Origin: Brevundimonas sp. UBA5713
GTDB lineage: Bacteria > Pseudomonadota > Alphaproteobacteria > Caulobacterales > Caulobacteraceae
Assembly (NCBI RefSeq): GCF_002419815.1
Contig: NZ_DIGV01000043.1
Span: 7,504-71,503, forward strand
DNA: 64,000 bases
Direction of reading: 5' to 3'
The notes beneath the pieces are model-generated. The model was not told where the DNA came from. It did no database searches and was given only the letters and a program-made list of their open reading frames with translations. This document shows positions 8,192 through 16,919 of this stretch, piece by piece. Both the position numbers and the translations under genes were made by a program. Every line of letters starts with the position of its first letter. The stretch's first letter is position 1.

Positions 8192-10345
8192 ATGCGTCAG
8201 TTTGAACTCATCGAGGCCGTAAAGGCCTATGACCCGACCGCGGACGAGGCCCTGCTGAACAAGGCCTATGTCTATGCGATGAAGATGCACGGCTCGCAGT
8301 TGCGGGCCTCTGGCGATCCGTATTTCGCCCATCCGATTCAGGTCGCGGGCATTCTGACCAACTATCGGCTGGATACGGCCACTATCGTGACGGCGCTGCT
8401 GCATGATGTGGTCGAAGACACATCGGCCACACGCGACGATATCGCCGCCATGTTCGGCGAAGAGATCGCCGTGCTGGTGGAAGGCGTGACCAAGCTGTCG
8501 CGTCTGGAGCTACAGGCCGAACACACGCGTCAGGCCGAAAACCTGCGCAAGTTCATTCTCGCCATTTCGCGAGATGTGCGGGTGCTGCTGGTCAAACTGG
8601 CCGACCGTCTGCACAACATGCGCACGCTTCAGTATGTGAAGCCTGAAAAGCGCGAACGCATCAGCCGCGAAACGCTGGAAGTCTACGCCCCGCTGGGCCG
8701 CTCGATCGGTATCCATTCGATCGCGTCCGAGCTGGAGGAGCTGGCATTTACCCATCTGAACGCCACCGCCCGCACGGCTATCGAGCGCCGTCTGGAGGCA
8801 CTCAAGCTGGAACATGGCAGCGCCATCGAGACCGTCTCGGTCGAGATCAAGCGTGTGCTAGAAGAGGCAGGGATCAAGGTTTCCATCAAGGGGCGCGAAA
8901 AAACGCCTTACTCCATCTGGCGCAAACTGCAGCGCAAGACGGTGGGCTTTTCGTCTTTGTCGGACATTTACGGCTTTCGCGTCATCGTCGAGAGCGAGGA
9001 CGACTGCTATCGCGCTCTGGGCGTGGTGCACCGCATCTGGCCGATGGTGCCGGACCGTTTCAAAGATTTCATCTCGACGCCCAAGTCGAACAACTATCGC
9101 TCTCTTCACACAACGGTCATTGGTCCGGGTGGTCTGAAGATCGAGATGCAGATCCGCACCGAGGCCATGGACCGTGTGGCCGAGGACGGTGTGGCAGCGC
9201 ACTGGCGCTACAAGAACCAGTCCTATGGCTTTGACCGCGAGGCGATGGAAGCCGGCGGCGGTCGCGATCCGCTGCTGAACCTGCGCCACCTCGTGCAGGT
9301 GATCGAGCACGGGGAGGGCGGCGAAGACTGGGTCGAGCACGCCAAGCTGGAGATGTATCTCGAGCAGGTGTTCGTATTTACCCCCAAGGGCAAGCTGATC
9401 AGTCTGCCACGCGGCGGTATGCCGTTGGACTTTGCCTATGCGGTGCACACCGAAGTTGGCGACACCGCTGTGGGCGTCAAGGTCAACGGCGAACTGAAAC
9501 CCATGCGCACGCCGCTGCAAAACGGCGATGTGGTGGAGATCATTCGCGGGTCCAAGGCAGAGGTGCCGAACGACTGGCGCAGCCTGACCGTAACGGGTCG
9601 TGCCCGCTCGGCCATCCGTCGCCACATCCGCACGTCGGAGCGTGAAGAGTTCATCAAACTGGGCAAGGCCTCCATCGAGCAGACCTTGGTCCAGAACGGC
9701 AAGTCGCTGGCCGATGTGACGCTCAAGTCGGCGTTGGAGACCCTGACGGTCGCCACCGAGGATGATCTGTTCGACGCCGTGGGACGTGGCCGCATTGCGG
9801 TGACACGCGTGGCGGAGATTCTGTTCCCCGCACTGAAGGGACATCTTCAGTCGCACGGAGACCGCAAGAAGATCGAGGCATCCTCGGCGCGTCTGTTCGT
9901 GCGCGGCTCTGGCCTGACGCCGGGGGTCAGCATCCACTTTGGTGAATGCTGCTGTCCGGTGCCGGGGGATCGCATTGTCGGCATCCACGAGCCGGACGTG
10001 GGTCTGACGGTACACACCATCGACTGTCAGCAACTGGCTGATTTCGCCGATGACGACAGCGTCTGGCGCGACATGCAGTGGACGCCACAGGCTGAAACCT
10101 CGGCCATGGGCGCGGTGCGTCTACGCGCCACCATCCAGCATGCGCCCGGCGCGCTCGGGCAGGTGGCGACGACCATCGGCGAGGCCGGCGGCAATATTCT
10201 GAATCTGACGATGCAGCATCGTCAGCAAGACTTTTTCGATGTCGAACTGGACGTCGAAGTGAAAGATGCGCGCCATGCCACGATGATCGTGGCAGCCCTG
10301 CGCGCAAATCCCAAGGTGGATGTGGTCGACCGCGTTCGCGGTTGA
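8192..10345 (+). CDS. spoT: Bifunctional (p)ppGpp synthetase/hydrolase (RelA/SpoT homologue)
   Basis: Makes and breaks (p)ppGpp, the stringent-response alarmone. Domains in order: HD hydrolase (YFAHPIQVAGIL, ALLHDVVEDT, KLADRLHNMRTL intact, so hydrolase is likely active); synthetase (FSSLSDIYGFRVIV, STPKSNNYRSLHTTV, EMQIRT); TGS (VFVFTPKGKLISLPRG); a Cys-rich zinc-finger stretch (GECCCPVPGDRIVGI); and a C-terminal ACT domain. From the ATG at 8192 (MRQFELIEAVKAYD) it is 717 residues, the length usual for alphaproteobacterial Rsh. The frame stays open upstream through a TTG at 8147 to a CTG at 8024 that has a perfect AGGAGG seven bases before it, so an N-terminal extension is possible. It follows rpoZ. 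Confidence 0.95.
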   Translation: MRQFELIEAVKAYDPTADEALLNKAYVYAMKMHGSQLRASGDPYFAHPIQVAGILTNYRLDTATIVTALLHDVVEDTSATRDDIAAMFGEEIAVLVEGVTKLSRLELQAEHTRQAENLRKFILAISRDVRVLLVKLADRLHNMRTLQYVKPEKRERISRETLEVYAPLGRSIGIHSIASELEELAFTHLNATARTAIERRLEALKLEHGSAIETVSVEIKRVLEEAGIKVSIKGREKTPYSIWRKLQRKTVGFSSLSDIYGFRVIVESEDDCYRALGVVHRIWPMVPDRFKDFISTPKSNNYRSLHTTVIGPGGLKIEMQIRTEAMDRVAEDGVAAHWRYKNQSYGFDREAMEAGGGRDPLLNLRHLVQVIEHGEGGEDWVEHAKLEMYLEQVFVFTPKGKLISLPRGGMPLDFAYAVHTEVGDTAVGVKVNGELKPMRTPLQNGDVVEIIRGSKAEVPNDWRSLTVTGRARSAIRRHIRTSEREEFIKLGKASIEQTLVQNGKSLADVTLKSALETLTVATEDDLFDAVGRGRIAVTRVAEILFPALKGHLQSHGDRKKIEASSARLFVRGSGLTPGVSIHFGECCCPVPGDRIVGIHEPDVGLTVHTIDCQQLADFADDDSVWRDMQWTPQAETSAMGAVRLRATIQHAPGALGQVATTIGEAGGNILNLTMQHRQQDFFDVELDVEVKDARHATMIVAALRANPKVDVVDRVRG

Positions 10346-10393
10346 TCACGTCCCGTTCCCCCACTTTACAGAACCCCTGCGTGGAGATTTTCC

Positions 10394-11158
10394 ATGAACG
10401 ATGAAGAACGCCGTCTGGCCAATGAAGCCCAACTGGCTTCGCCGTCCTATCGCAAGGCTGCGCTGGATTCAGACTTCATCCTTGGCGATTCCATGCGCGG
10501 TGTGCGTTTCCAGATGGAATATGCCAAGGCCGAAGAAATGCTGCGTGCGTGGGGCGTGCGCTCGACCATCGTAGTGTTCGGCAGCGCCCGCGTGGCTGAG
10601 GATCACCCCTGGTACGAAGGCGCGCGCGCCTTTGGCAAGCTGGCGTCCCAGCGCGGTGGTGCCATCCGCGGTGTGGTCGGAGAGCCGCGTGACAATGTGA
10701 TCGCCACGGGCGGCGGGCCGGGCATTATGGAGGCCGCCAATCGCGGGGCCCACGATGCCGGTGCACCGTCCATCGGCTTCAACATCACCTTGCCGTTTGA
10801 AGACAAGCCCAATCCGTACTCCACGCCGGAGCTGACGTTCCAGTTCCACTATTTCGCCATGCGCAAAATGCATCTGGCGATGCGCGCCAATGCGCTGGTG
10901 GTCTTCCCCGGTGGCTTTGGCACTCTGGACGAACTGTTCGAAATCCTGACCTTGCGCCAGACGGGCAAGGCACCCGCCATACCGATTGTTCTGTTCGACG
11001 AAGCCTATTGGCGCTCGATCCTGAACTTTGACGCCATGGCCGAGCACGGCATGATCAAGGCTAGCGACCTGGACATGTTTGCCTTTGCCAATGACGCCGA
11101 AAGTGTCTGGAGCAAGCTGTTGGAAAACGGTCTGGAGCCCGGCGAAGCGATTGAATAG
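10394..11158 (+). CDS. LOG-family protein (TIGR00730-type nucleotide phosphoribohydrolase)
   Basis: 254 residues with the LOG-family hallmark PGGFGTLDELFE, preceded by VIATGGGPGIMEAANRGA. Proteins with these two glycine-rich motifs hydrolyse nucleoside 5'-monophosphates to base and ribose 5-phosphate; plant LOG enzymes activate cytokinins this way, and bacterial members such as PpnN are nucleosidases. They were long misnamed lysine decarboxylases. This one has an N-terminal extension of about 60 residues before the Rossmann core (TIVVFGSARVAE). It lies between spoT and pyrE, and E. coli PpnN is controlled by (p)ppGpp, so the neighbourhood is suggestive though not proof. Confidence 0.88.
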   Translation: MNDEERRLANEAQLASPSYRKAALDSDFILGDSMRGVRFQMEYAKAEEMLRAWGVRSTIVVFGSARVAEDHPWYEGARAFGKLASQRGGAIRGVVGEPRDNVIATGGGPGIMEAANRGAHDAGAPSIGFNITLPFEDKPNPYSTPELTFQFHYFAMRKMHLAMRANALVVFPGGFGTLDELFEILTLRQTGKAPAIPIVLFDEAYWRSILNFDAMAEHGMIKASDLDMFAFANDAESVWSKLLENGLEPGEAIE

Positions 11159-11206
11159 GCCGAACCGCTTGCAGCCATTGCCGGTACGAGGCTAAGGACG
11201 GCGCTC

Positions 11207-11797
11207 ATGAACACTCAAGACGTCCTGAACGAGTTCCGTGAAGCCGGCGCCCTGCGCGAAGGCCATTTTGTTTTGTCTTCGGGCCTGCACAGCCCCGTAT
11301 TCCTCCAGAAGAACCTAGTGTTCATGGACGGCGAACGCTGCGAGCGGCTGTGTAAGGCCCTGGCCGAAAAGATCGTGGCCACGGTCGGGCCGGTCGATGC
11401 GGCGATTTCGCCGGCTGTCGGCGGCATTATCCCCGGCTATGAGACCGCCAAACATCTGAAGGTGCGCTCCATGTACGTCGAGCGCGTGGACGGCGAGTTC
11501 AAGCTGCGTCGCGGCTTTTCGGTCGAGCCGGGCGAGAAGATCGTCATGGTCGAGGACATCGTCACCACGGGCCTGTCGTCGCGCGAATGCATCGCGGCCA
11601 TCAAGGCGGCGGGCGGCGATGTGGTGGCTGCGGCCTGCATCGTGGATCGTTCGGGTGGCAAGGCCGATGTCGGTGTGCCGCTGATCGCGCTGGCCACCAT
11701 GGATGTTCCGGCCTATCCGGCTGACAATCTTCCCCCCGAACTGGCTGCACTTCCCATCGAGGATCCGGGCAGCCGCCGCCTGTCCAACAAAGGATAA
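11207..11797 (+). CDS. pyrE: Orotate phosphoribosyltransferase
   Basis: Converts orotate and PRPP to orotidine 5'-monophosphate in pyrimidine synthesis. The PRPP-binding motif VMVEDIVTTGLSS is clear, together with the N-terminal HFVLSSGLHSPVFLQK and AAISPAVGGIIPGYE. 196 residues, a usual length for the PyrE form seen in alphaproteobacteria and Gram-positives. ATG start preceded by AAGGA. It opens a compact co-directional run: pyrE, pdxJ (5-base gap), acpS (overlap), lepB, rnc, era. Confidence 0.95.
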   Translation: MNTQDVLNEFREAGALREGHFVLSSGLHSPVFLQKNLVFMDGERCERLCKALAEKIVATVGPVDAAISPAVGGIIPGYETAKHLKVRSMYVERVDGEFKLRRGFSVEPGEKIVMVEDIVTTGLSSRECIAAIKAAGGDVVAAACIVDRSGGKADVGVPLIALATMDVPAYPADNLPPELAALPIEDPGSRRLSNKG

Positions 11798-11802
11798 GTT
11801 GA

Positions 11803-12555
11803 ATGTCCCGTCGCGTTCGTCTTGGCGTCAACATCGACCACGTTGCCACGGTTCGAAACGCGCGCGGCGGGGCCCATCCTGATCCGGCCAGAGCTGCCGA
11901 ACAGGCGCTGGCTGCGGGGGCAGACGGCATCACCGCGCACCTGCGCGAAGACCGCCGCCACATCACCGATGCCGACATCGAGGTGCTGAGCGCCCTGTGC
12001 CGCCGCGCCAACCGTCCTCTGAACCTCGAAATGGCCGTGACGGACGAGATGCTGGCCATCGCCCTGCGTCACAAGCCACACGCCGCCTGTCTGGTGCCTG
12101 AGCGCCGCGAAGAGGTGACGACCGAAGGTGGTCTGGCCGTGGCCGGTCACGAAGCCCGCATCCAGCCGGTGGTTCAGGCCCTGTCGGACGCCGGTGTGCG
12201 CGTGTCCCTGTTTATCGAACCGTCGCCGGAACAGGTCGAGGCTGCCGTGGCTGTCGGTGCCCATGTGGTCGAGTTTCACACCGGACGATATTGCCTCCTG
12301 TCGGGTCAAGAGCGCGCCGCCGAGTTTGACCGCCTGAAGGCCGCAGCGGCGCAGGCCCATGCTTTGGGACTGGAAGTCCACGCCGGACACGGACTGGATT
12401 ATGCCACCGCAGGGGCCATTCTCGACATTCCCGAGATCATGGAACTGAACATCGGCCATTTCCTGATTGGCGAGGCCGTGTTTGTGGGGCTGGATGCCGC
12501 CATCCGCCGCATGCGCGCCGCCATGGATACGGCCTTGGCGGAGCAGGGGGCATGA
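11803..12555 (+). CDS. pdxJ: Pyridoxine 5'-phosphate synthase
   Basis: Last step of the DXP-dependent vitamin B6 pathway: condenses 1-deoxyxylulose 5-phosphate with 3-amino-2-oxopropyl phosphate. The TIM-barrel family motifs are all present: LGVNIDHVATVRNARGG at the start, ITAHLREDRRHI, FIEPSPEQ and EVHAGHGLDYATA, then LNIGHFLIGEAVF at the C-terminus. 250 residues is typical. It overlaps acpS by four bases (ATGA), the same pdxJ-acpS coupling seen in E. coli and other proteobacteria. Confidence 0.96.
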   Translation: MSRRVRLGVNIDHVATVRNARGGAHPDPARAAEQALAAGADGITAHLREDRRHITDADIEVLSALCRRANRPLNLEMAVTDEMLAIALRHKPHAACLVPERREEVTTEGGLAVAGHEARIQPVVQALSDAGVRVSLFIEPSPEQVEAAVAVGAHVVEFHTGRYCLLSGQERAAEFDRLKAAAAQAHALGLEVHAGHGLDYATAGAILDIPEIMELNIGHFLIGEAVFVGLDAAIRRMRAAMDTALAEQGA

Positions 12556-12977
12556 TCGTCGGCATCGGAACCGATCTGTGCGATATTCGCCGTATCGAGG
12601 CGACGCTGGAACGGTTCGGTGATCGCTTCAAACAGCGCTGCTTTACCCCGCTGGAACAGGCGCGGTCGGACCGCAAGCCCGATCCGTCATGGTCCTATGC
12701 CAAGCGGTTTGCGGCCAAGGAGGCCTGCGCCAAGGCATTGGGCACCGGCATCCGGTCTGACGTCTATTGGCGCGACATGGGTGTGGTGAACCTCAAGTCC
12801 GGCCAGCCGACCTTGCAGCTGACCGGCAATGCTGCGGACCATCTGAAACGTCTTACGCCGCAGGGGTTCGAGCCGCGTATCCATCTGACCATGACCGACG
12901 AGCATCCGTATGCTCAGGCCTTCGTCGTGATCGAAGTCTTGCCTGCAACACAGTCAGGGACTACGCCTCAGGATTGA
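12552..12977 (+). CDS. acpS: Holo-[acyl-carrier-protein] synthase
   Basis: Transfers the 4'-phosphopantetheine arm of CoA to apo-ACP. Signature residues are visible in IVGIGTDLCDIRRIE (metal-binding Asp) and KRFAAKEACAKALGTGI (Glu and Lys of the active site). 141 residues, normal for the trimeric AcpS type. Its ATG overlaps the pdxJ stop. The signal peptidase gene follows after 32 bases. Confidence 0.95.
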   Translation: MIVGIGTDLCDIRRIEATLERFGDRFKQRCFTPLEQARSDRKPDPSWSYAKRFAAKEACAKALGTGIRSDVYWRDMGVVNLKSGQPTLQLTGNAADHLKRLTPQGFEPRIHLTMTDEHPYAQAFVVIEVLPATQSGTTPQD

Positions 12978-13009
12978 GCCCTGTACTGAGCAGGGGATTC
13001 GAGCAGACT

Positions 13010-13933
13010 ATGAGCGACGACCACATGGCGATGGCTGGTCCGGAAGATTTGTCGGCTGAGGCCAGCAAACGTCCGGTTTGGAGTGACGACGGAGACGCCC
13101 CTTTCGATATGGGTGACGATCCCGAAGCTCTGGACAGCGAGAAGCCGATTTATGCGCCACGGCGCCGGAAGAAGGCCAAACGAGTGACCGAGAAAAAGTC
13201 TGCAGCCAACGAGACCGTGGAAATCATCAAGACGGTTGTCTTTGCGCTGCTCATTGCCCTTGTGCTGCGCGTTCTGCTGTTCCAGCCCTTCACCATTCCG
13301 TCGGCCTCGATGGAGCCGAACCTCTATGAGGGCGACTATATCGTCGTGTCGAAGTGGTCTTACGGCTATTCCAAACACTCCATCCCGTTCAGCCCGCCGC
13401 TGTTCGAGGGCCGCATCATGGGCAAGGCCCCCGAGCGCGGTGACGTGGCCGTATTCAAACTGCCTCGCGACACCAAGGTGGACTACATCAAGCGCGTGAT
13501 CGGCGTGCCGGGCGACAAGGTGCAGATGCGCGGCGGCAAGCTGTACATCAACAATGCTCTGGTCGAGAACGTGGTGGTGACCAGCCGCGAAATGTCCGAT
13601 CTTTTCGGTGCCCGCTCGGTCTCGCAAGTGCGCGAAACCCTGCCTAATGGCCGTTCGTTCATGACGCAGGACTACGGTCCCGACTTCGAGCTGGACAACA
13701 CTCCGGTCTATGAGGTTCCGGCCAAGCACTACTTCATGATGGGCGACAACCGCGACAACTCGATCGACAGCCGCGTGTCGGCCGGTACGGGCGTGGGCAT
13801 GGTGCCGGAAGAAAATCTGGTCGGTAAGGCGCAGATCATCCTGTTCTCGTGGTCGCCGGGTGCCAGCCTGTTCAATCCGGTCAGCTGGTTTGCCAATCTG
13901 CGTCCCAGCCGCTTCTTCCAGATTCTGGACTAA
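13010..13933 (+). CDS. lepB: Signal peptidase I
   Basis: Removes signal peptides from exported proteins at the outer face of the inner membrane. From the ATG at 13010 it is 307 residues. An unusually long, charged cytoplasmic tail of about 73 residues (acidic, then Arg/Lys-rich) precedes a single transmembrane segment (about 74-96). The catalytic serine lies in PSASMEPNL and the general-base lysine in VDYIKRVIGVPGD; the C-terminal signature GDNRDNSIDSR is present. Its TAA stop overlaps the ATG of rnc (TAATG). The reading frame extends further upstream into acpS, but that extension has no family similarity. Confidence 0.95.
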   Translation: MSDDHMAMAGPEDLSAEASKRPVWSDDGDAPFDMGDDPEALDSEKPIYAPRRRKKAKRVTEKKSAANETVEIIKTVVFALLIALVLRVLLFQPFTIPSASMEPNLYEGDYIVVSKWSYGYSKHSIPFSPPLFEGRIMGKAPERGDVAVFKLPRDTKVDYIKRVIGVPGDKVQMRGGKLYINNALVENVVVTSREMSDLFGARSVSQVRETLPNGRSFMTQDYGPDFELDNTPVYEVPAKHYFMMGDNRDNSIDSRVSAGTGVGMVPEENLVGKAQIILFSWSPGASLFNPVSWFANLRPSRFFQILD

Positions 13934-14646
13934 TGAGCGTTACAACCAATAAACGGATATTGGCGGTTCAGACCCTGACCGCCAATCTCGGCTATCAATT
14001 CCACGATCCGAAACTGCTGGAACACGCCCTGACCCACTCTAGCGTGGGTGAGGGTGGCGGCCATAAGGCCCCGGCAGACAATGAACGACTAGAGTTTCTG
14101 GGCGACCGCGTGCTGGGCCTGCTGGTGGCAGACCGCCTGATCCGCGACTATCCCGAAGCGGATGAGGGCAAGCTTTCGGCCCGTCTACACTCTCTGGTCG
14201 ACAAATCCGCCTGCGCGCGCGTGGGCGAACGTCTGGGGGTGGGCGATGCCCTACGGCTGTCTGCCGGTGAAACCAAGACCGGTGGCCGTAGAAAGGCCGG
14301 AGTTATCGCCGATGCTGTAGAGGCTATTCTGGCTGCTGTCTTTCGAGACGGCGGTCTGGATGCGGCCCGTGGCGTGTTCGAGCGTGCCTGGGCGACCGAG
14401 TTCGCCACGCCGGCCCAGCCAGCGATTGTGAATCCGAAATCCGCGCTTCAGGAATGGGCGCAGGGGCAGGGGCGTCCTTTGCCGACCTATACGGTCGTCA
14501 AACGCACCGGCTCCGACCACGCACCGACCTTTACGGTCGAGGCTGTGGTAAACGGCTATGAGCCCGCCACGGCGACGGGCAAATCACGGCAGGAAGCGGA
14601 AAAAGCCGCCGCTGTCGCACTGTTAAAACGAGAAGGCGTAATTTGA
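13933..14646 (+). CDS. rnc: Ribonuclease III
   Basis: Double-strand-specific endoribonuclease that processes rRNA precursors and structured mRNAs. The signature ERLEFLGDRVLGLL is followed by the second catalytic acidic site near AVEAILAAVFRDGG. The C-terminal double-stranded RNA-binding domain (about 165-235) includes LQEWAQGQG and the terminal GKSRQEAEKAAAVALL helix. 237 residues, normal length. The ATG at 13933 overlaps the lepB stop; rnc in turn overlaps era by four bases. The lepB-rnc-era order is a classic conserved operon. Confidence 0.96.
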   Translation: MSVTTNKRILAVQTLTANLGYQFHDPKLLEHALTHSSVGEGGGHKAPADNERLEFLGDRVLGLLVADRLIRDYPEADEGKLSARLHSLVDKSACARVGERLGVGDALRLSAGETKTGGRRKAGVIADAVEAILAAVFRDGGLDAARGVFERAWATEFATPAQPAIVNPKSALQEWAQGQGRPLPTYTVVKRTGSDHAPTFTVEAVVNGYEPATATGKSRQEAEKAAAVALLKREGVI

Positions 14647-15611
14647 CCGAGACCGACCACACCCCCGTCCAGACCACGACGCAGCGCGCAGGGTTCGCTG
14701 CCATCATCGGCGCGCCCAATGCGGGCAAGTCTACGCTGGTGAACCGTCTGACGGGTTCCAAGGTGTCGATCGTGACGCAAAAGGTCCAGACCACCCGCTT
14801 CCCCGTGCGCGGCATTGCGATGCACGACGCCTCGCAGATTGTGCTGGTGGACACCCCCGGCGTATTCAACCCGCGCCGCCGTCTGGACCGCGCTATGGTG
14901 GCTTCGGCCTGGGCCGGTGCCGAAGACGCCGATGTGATCGTGCATCTGGTGGATGCACAGGCGCACCTCGGTGCCGAGAGCAAGGATGGCACGCCCGCCG
15001 ACCGCAAGTCGGCGGAAGACACCGAAACCATCATCAAGAACCTGCAAAAGACCGGCCACAAGGTCATTCTGGCGCTGAACAAGATCGACGGCATGCGCCG
15101 CGACACCCTGCTGGCCCTGTCGCACAGCCTGTTTGAAACCGGCGTCTATTCCGAGGTCTTCATGATTTCGGCAGTGTCGGGCGATGGCGTGGACGACCTG
15201 AAGGCCCGTCTGGCCGCGGCCATGCCGGAAGGTCCGTGGCTGTATCCGGAAGACCAGTCCGCCGACGTTCCGGCCCGCGTGCTGGCCGCCGAAATCACCC
15301 GCGAGAAGGTCTATCTGCGCGTCCACGAGGAGCTGCCCTATTCGGCGGCTGTGGAGACCACCAGCTTTGAAGACCGTGCCGATGGCTCGGCCCGCATCGA
15401 ACAGACCATCTATGTCGAGCGCGAGAGCCAACGCCCCATCGTGCTGGGCAAGGGCGGCCAGACCCTGAAATGGATCGGCCAAAAGTCGCGCGAAGAGCTG
15501 GAACTGATCTTCGACCGCAAAATCCACCTGTTCCTGACGGTCAAGGTTGATCCGAAGTGGCAGGACACCAAGGCCATGTACTCGCAGTTCGGCCTGGAAT
15601 TCGACGTCTGA
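14643..15611 (+). CDS. era: GTPase Era (30S ribosome assembly)
   Basis: Essential GTPase that binds the 3' end of 16S rRNA during small-subunit maturation. G1 is GAPNAGKST, G3 DTPG, G4 NKID; the C-terminal KH domain carries PIVLGKGGQTLKWIGQ. 322 residues, about 20 longer than E. coli Era because of an insertion of roughly 14 charged residues (ESKDGTPADRKSAE) before G4. The start is a TTG overlapping the rnc stop; no better start exists, so translation is probably coupled to rnc. Confidence 0.95.
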   Translation: MTETDHTPVQTTTQRAGFAAIIGAPNAGKSTLVNRLTGSKVSIVTQKVQTTRFPVRGIAMHDASQIVLVDTPGVFNPRRRLDRAMVASAWAGAEDADVIVHLVDAQAHLGAESKDGTPADRKSAEDTETIIKNLQKTGHKVILALNKIDGMRRDTLLALSHSLFETGVYSEVFMISAVSGDGVDDLKARLAAAMPEGPWLYPEDQSADVPARVLAAEITREKVYLRVHEELPYSAAVETTSFEDRADGSARIEQTIYVERESQRPIVLGKGGQTLKWIGQKSREELELIFDRKIHLFLTVKVDPKWQDTKAMYSQFGLEFDV

Positions 15612-15618
15612 CGATCCA

Positions 15619-16863
15619 GTGTTCCATGTCCCCCAGAAGGCGAGCCGACGGCCCTATCTGCTGATTGGTATCGCCGCAGCGGCCATTTTGGGCGGTGGTT
15701 TCGCCGCCGCCCGTCTGTCGTCCGACAAGCCGGAAACGGAAAAGGTCGAGCGGATCAGCGCGCCCTCTCTCCTGACGCGGCCCAAGTTGCAGGTGGTCGA
15801 AAGCCTGCCGCAGCTGAAAGAGCGTCTGGATGACATGGCCGCCTCGCGCCAGTTCACCGGCGCGGTGCTGGTGGCGCGGGGCAATGAGGTGCTGTTCCGC
15901 CAGACCTATGGCAAGGCGAACTATGAGCAGGACACGCCGTTCCAGCTGGATACGCGCTTCCGTCTGGCCTCGGTGTCGAAACAGTTTACCGGCGTCGCCA
16001 TTCTGAAGCTTCAGGATCAAGGCAAGCTGTCGGTCAACGATCCGGTGTGTCAGTGGATACAGCCGTGCCCCGAGCGTTGGTCGGAAGTGAAGATCCATCA
16101 TCTGATCTCGCACACCTCGGGCATTCCCGACCTGATGGCGCAGGCTCAATGGGGCTATGTGCGCGCCACCTACCATTCGCCCGAGCAGTTGATCGAGAAC
16201 GCCCGCCGCTATGGACTGCAATTCCCGGCAGGAACCAAGGTCCGCTACAACAATGTCGGCTTCAATGTGGCGGCGGATATTGTGGGCAAGGCCAGTGGCA
16301 TGCCGTTCGAACAGTATCTGCAAAGCGAGATTTTGGGCCCGCTGGGTCTAAAAGATACCGGATCGGATGCCCTGAATGACACGACAGGGCTGGCCATGGG
16401 CTATGGTCTGTTTCCGGCAGGACTGACGCCGCAACCGCTGGCCAATGTCAGCGTGGTGCACGGTGCGGGCGCGCTGTACTCGACCATGGACGACCTGCTG
16501 ATGTGGAACCTCGCGCTCCACAACGGTGAAATTCTGAAGCCGGAAAGCTATCGCGACCTGATCAGCGATCACGCGCCTGCCGATACCCCGAGCGAGAGAG
16601 GACGCCAGCGCCGCGCCTACGGCTATGGCGTGTTCGTCAATGCTCTGGGCGAACGGGTGGAGCCGGCATTTCCGGAAACTCAAATCTATCACACCGGCTC
16701 GTGGGCAGGGTTCCGCAATCTGGTGACCTATGAGCCGACCCAGAAGATCACGGTGGTCGTTCTGTCCAACAACTATCACCTGCGCGATCAGGTCTTCCTG
16801 ATCAGCCAGCAGGCGATGGCCGAGGCCTTGGGCAAGCCATTTCCGCGAGCAATGAAGCGGTAA
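15619..16863 (+). CDS. Serine hydrolase of the beta-lactamase/class C family, membrane-anchored
   Basis: 414 residues from a GTG seven bases after era. An N-terminal positively charged tail and hydrophobic segment (about 12-30) anchors it in or exports it across the inner membrane. The catalytic SxxK is SVSK (S118, K121), the second motif is YNN (in RYNNVGFNVAAD) and the third is HTG (YHTGSWAGF), as in class C beta-lactamase-like esterases and DD-peptidases. Substrate unknown; a cell-wall peptidase, esterase or lactonase are all possible. Its position directly behind era is unusual: recO more often follows there. It ends at a strong bidirectional terminator. Confidence 0.85.
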   Translation: MFHVPQKASRRPYLLIGIAAAAILGGGFAAARLSSDKPETEKVERISAPSLLTRPKLQVVESLPQLKERLDDMAASRQFTGAVLVARGNEVLFRQTYGKANYEQDTPFQLDTRFRLASVSKQFTGVAILKLQDQGKLSVNDPVCQWIQPCPERWSEVKIHHLISHTSGIPDLMAQAQWGYVRATYHSPEQLIENARRYGLQFPAGTKVRYNNVGFNVAADIVGKASGMPFEQYLQSEILGPLGLKDTGSDALNDTTGLAMGYGLFPAGLTPQPLANVSVVHGAGALYSTMDDLLMWNLALHNGEILKPESYRDLISDHAPADTPSERGRQRRAYGYGVFVNALGERVEPAFPETQIYHTGSWAGFRNLVTYEPTQKITVVVLSNNYHLRDQVFLISQQAMAEALGKPFPRAMKR

Positions 16864-16866
16864 GAA

Positions 16867-16904
16867 AAAGGCCGGAAGGGTGATCCTTCCGGCCTTTGTT
16901 TTTA
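16867..16904. terminator. Strong bidirectional terminator
   Basis: Perfect 13-bp stem AAAGGCCGGAAGG / CCTTCCGGCCTTT with loop GTGAT, followed by GTTTTT on the plus strand and preceded by an A-run that serves the minus strand. It ends the serine hydrolase gene (+) and the CoA-transferase gene (-). Confidence 0.85.
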
Positions 16905-16919
16905 CGGGGTGGGCCTCGA

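Noticed and set aside
12767..13009. Upstream extension of signal peptidase I overlapping acpS
   Set aside because: Out-of-frame reading of acpS; ATG 13010 begins the credible cytoplasmic tail.
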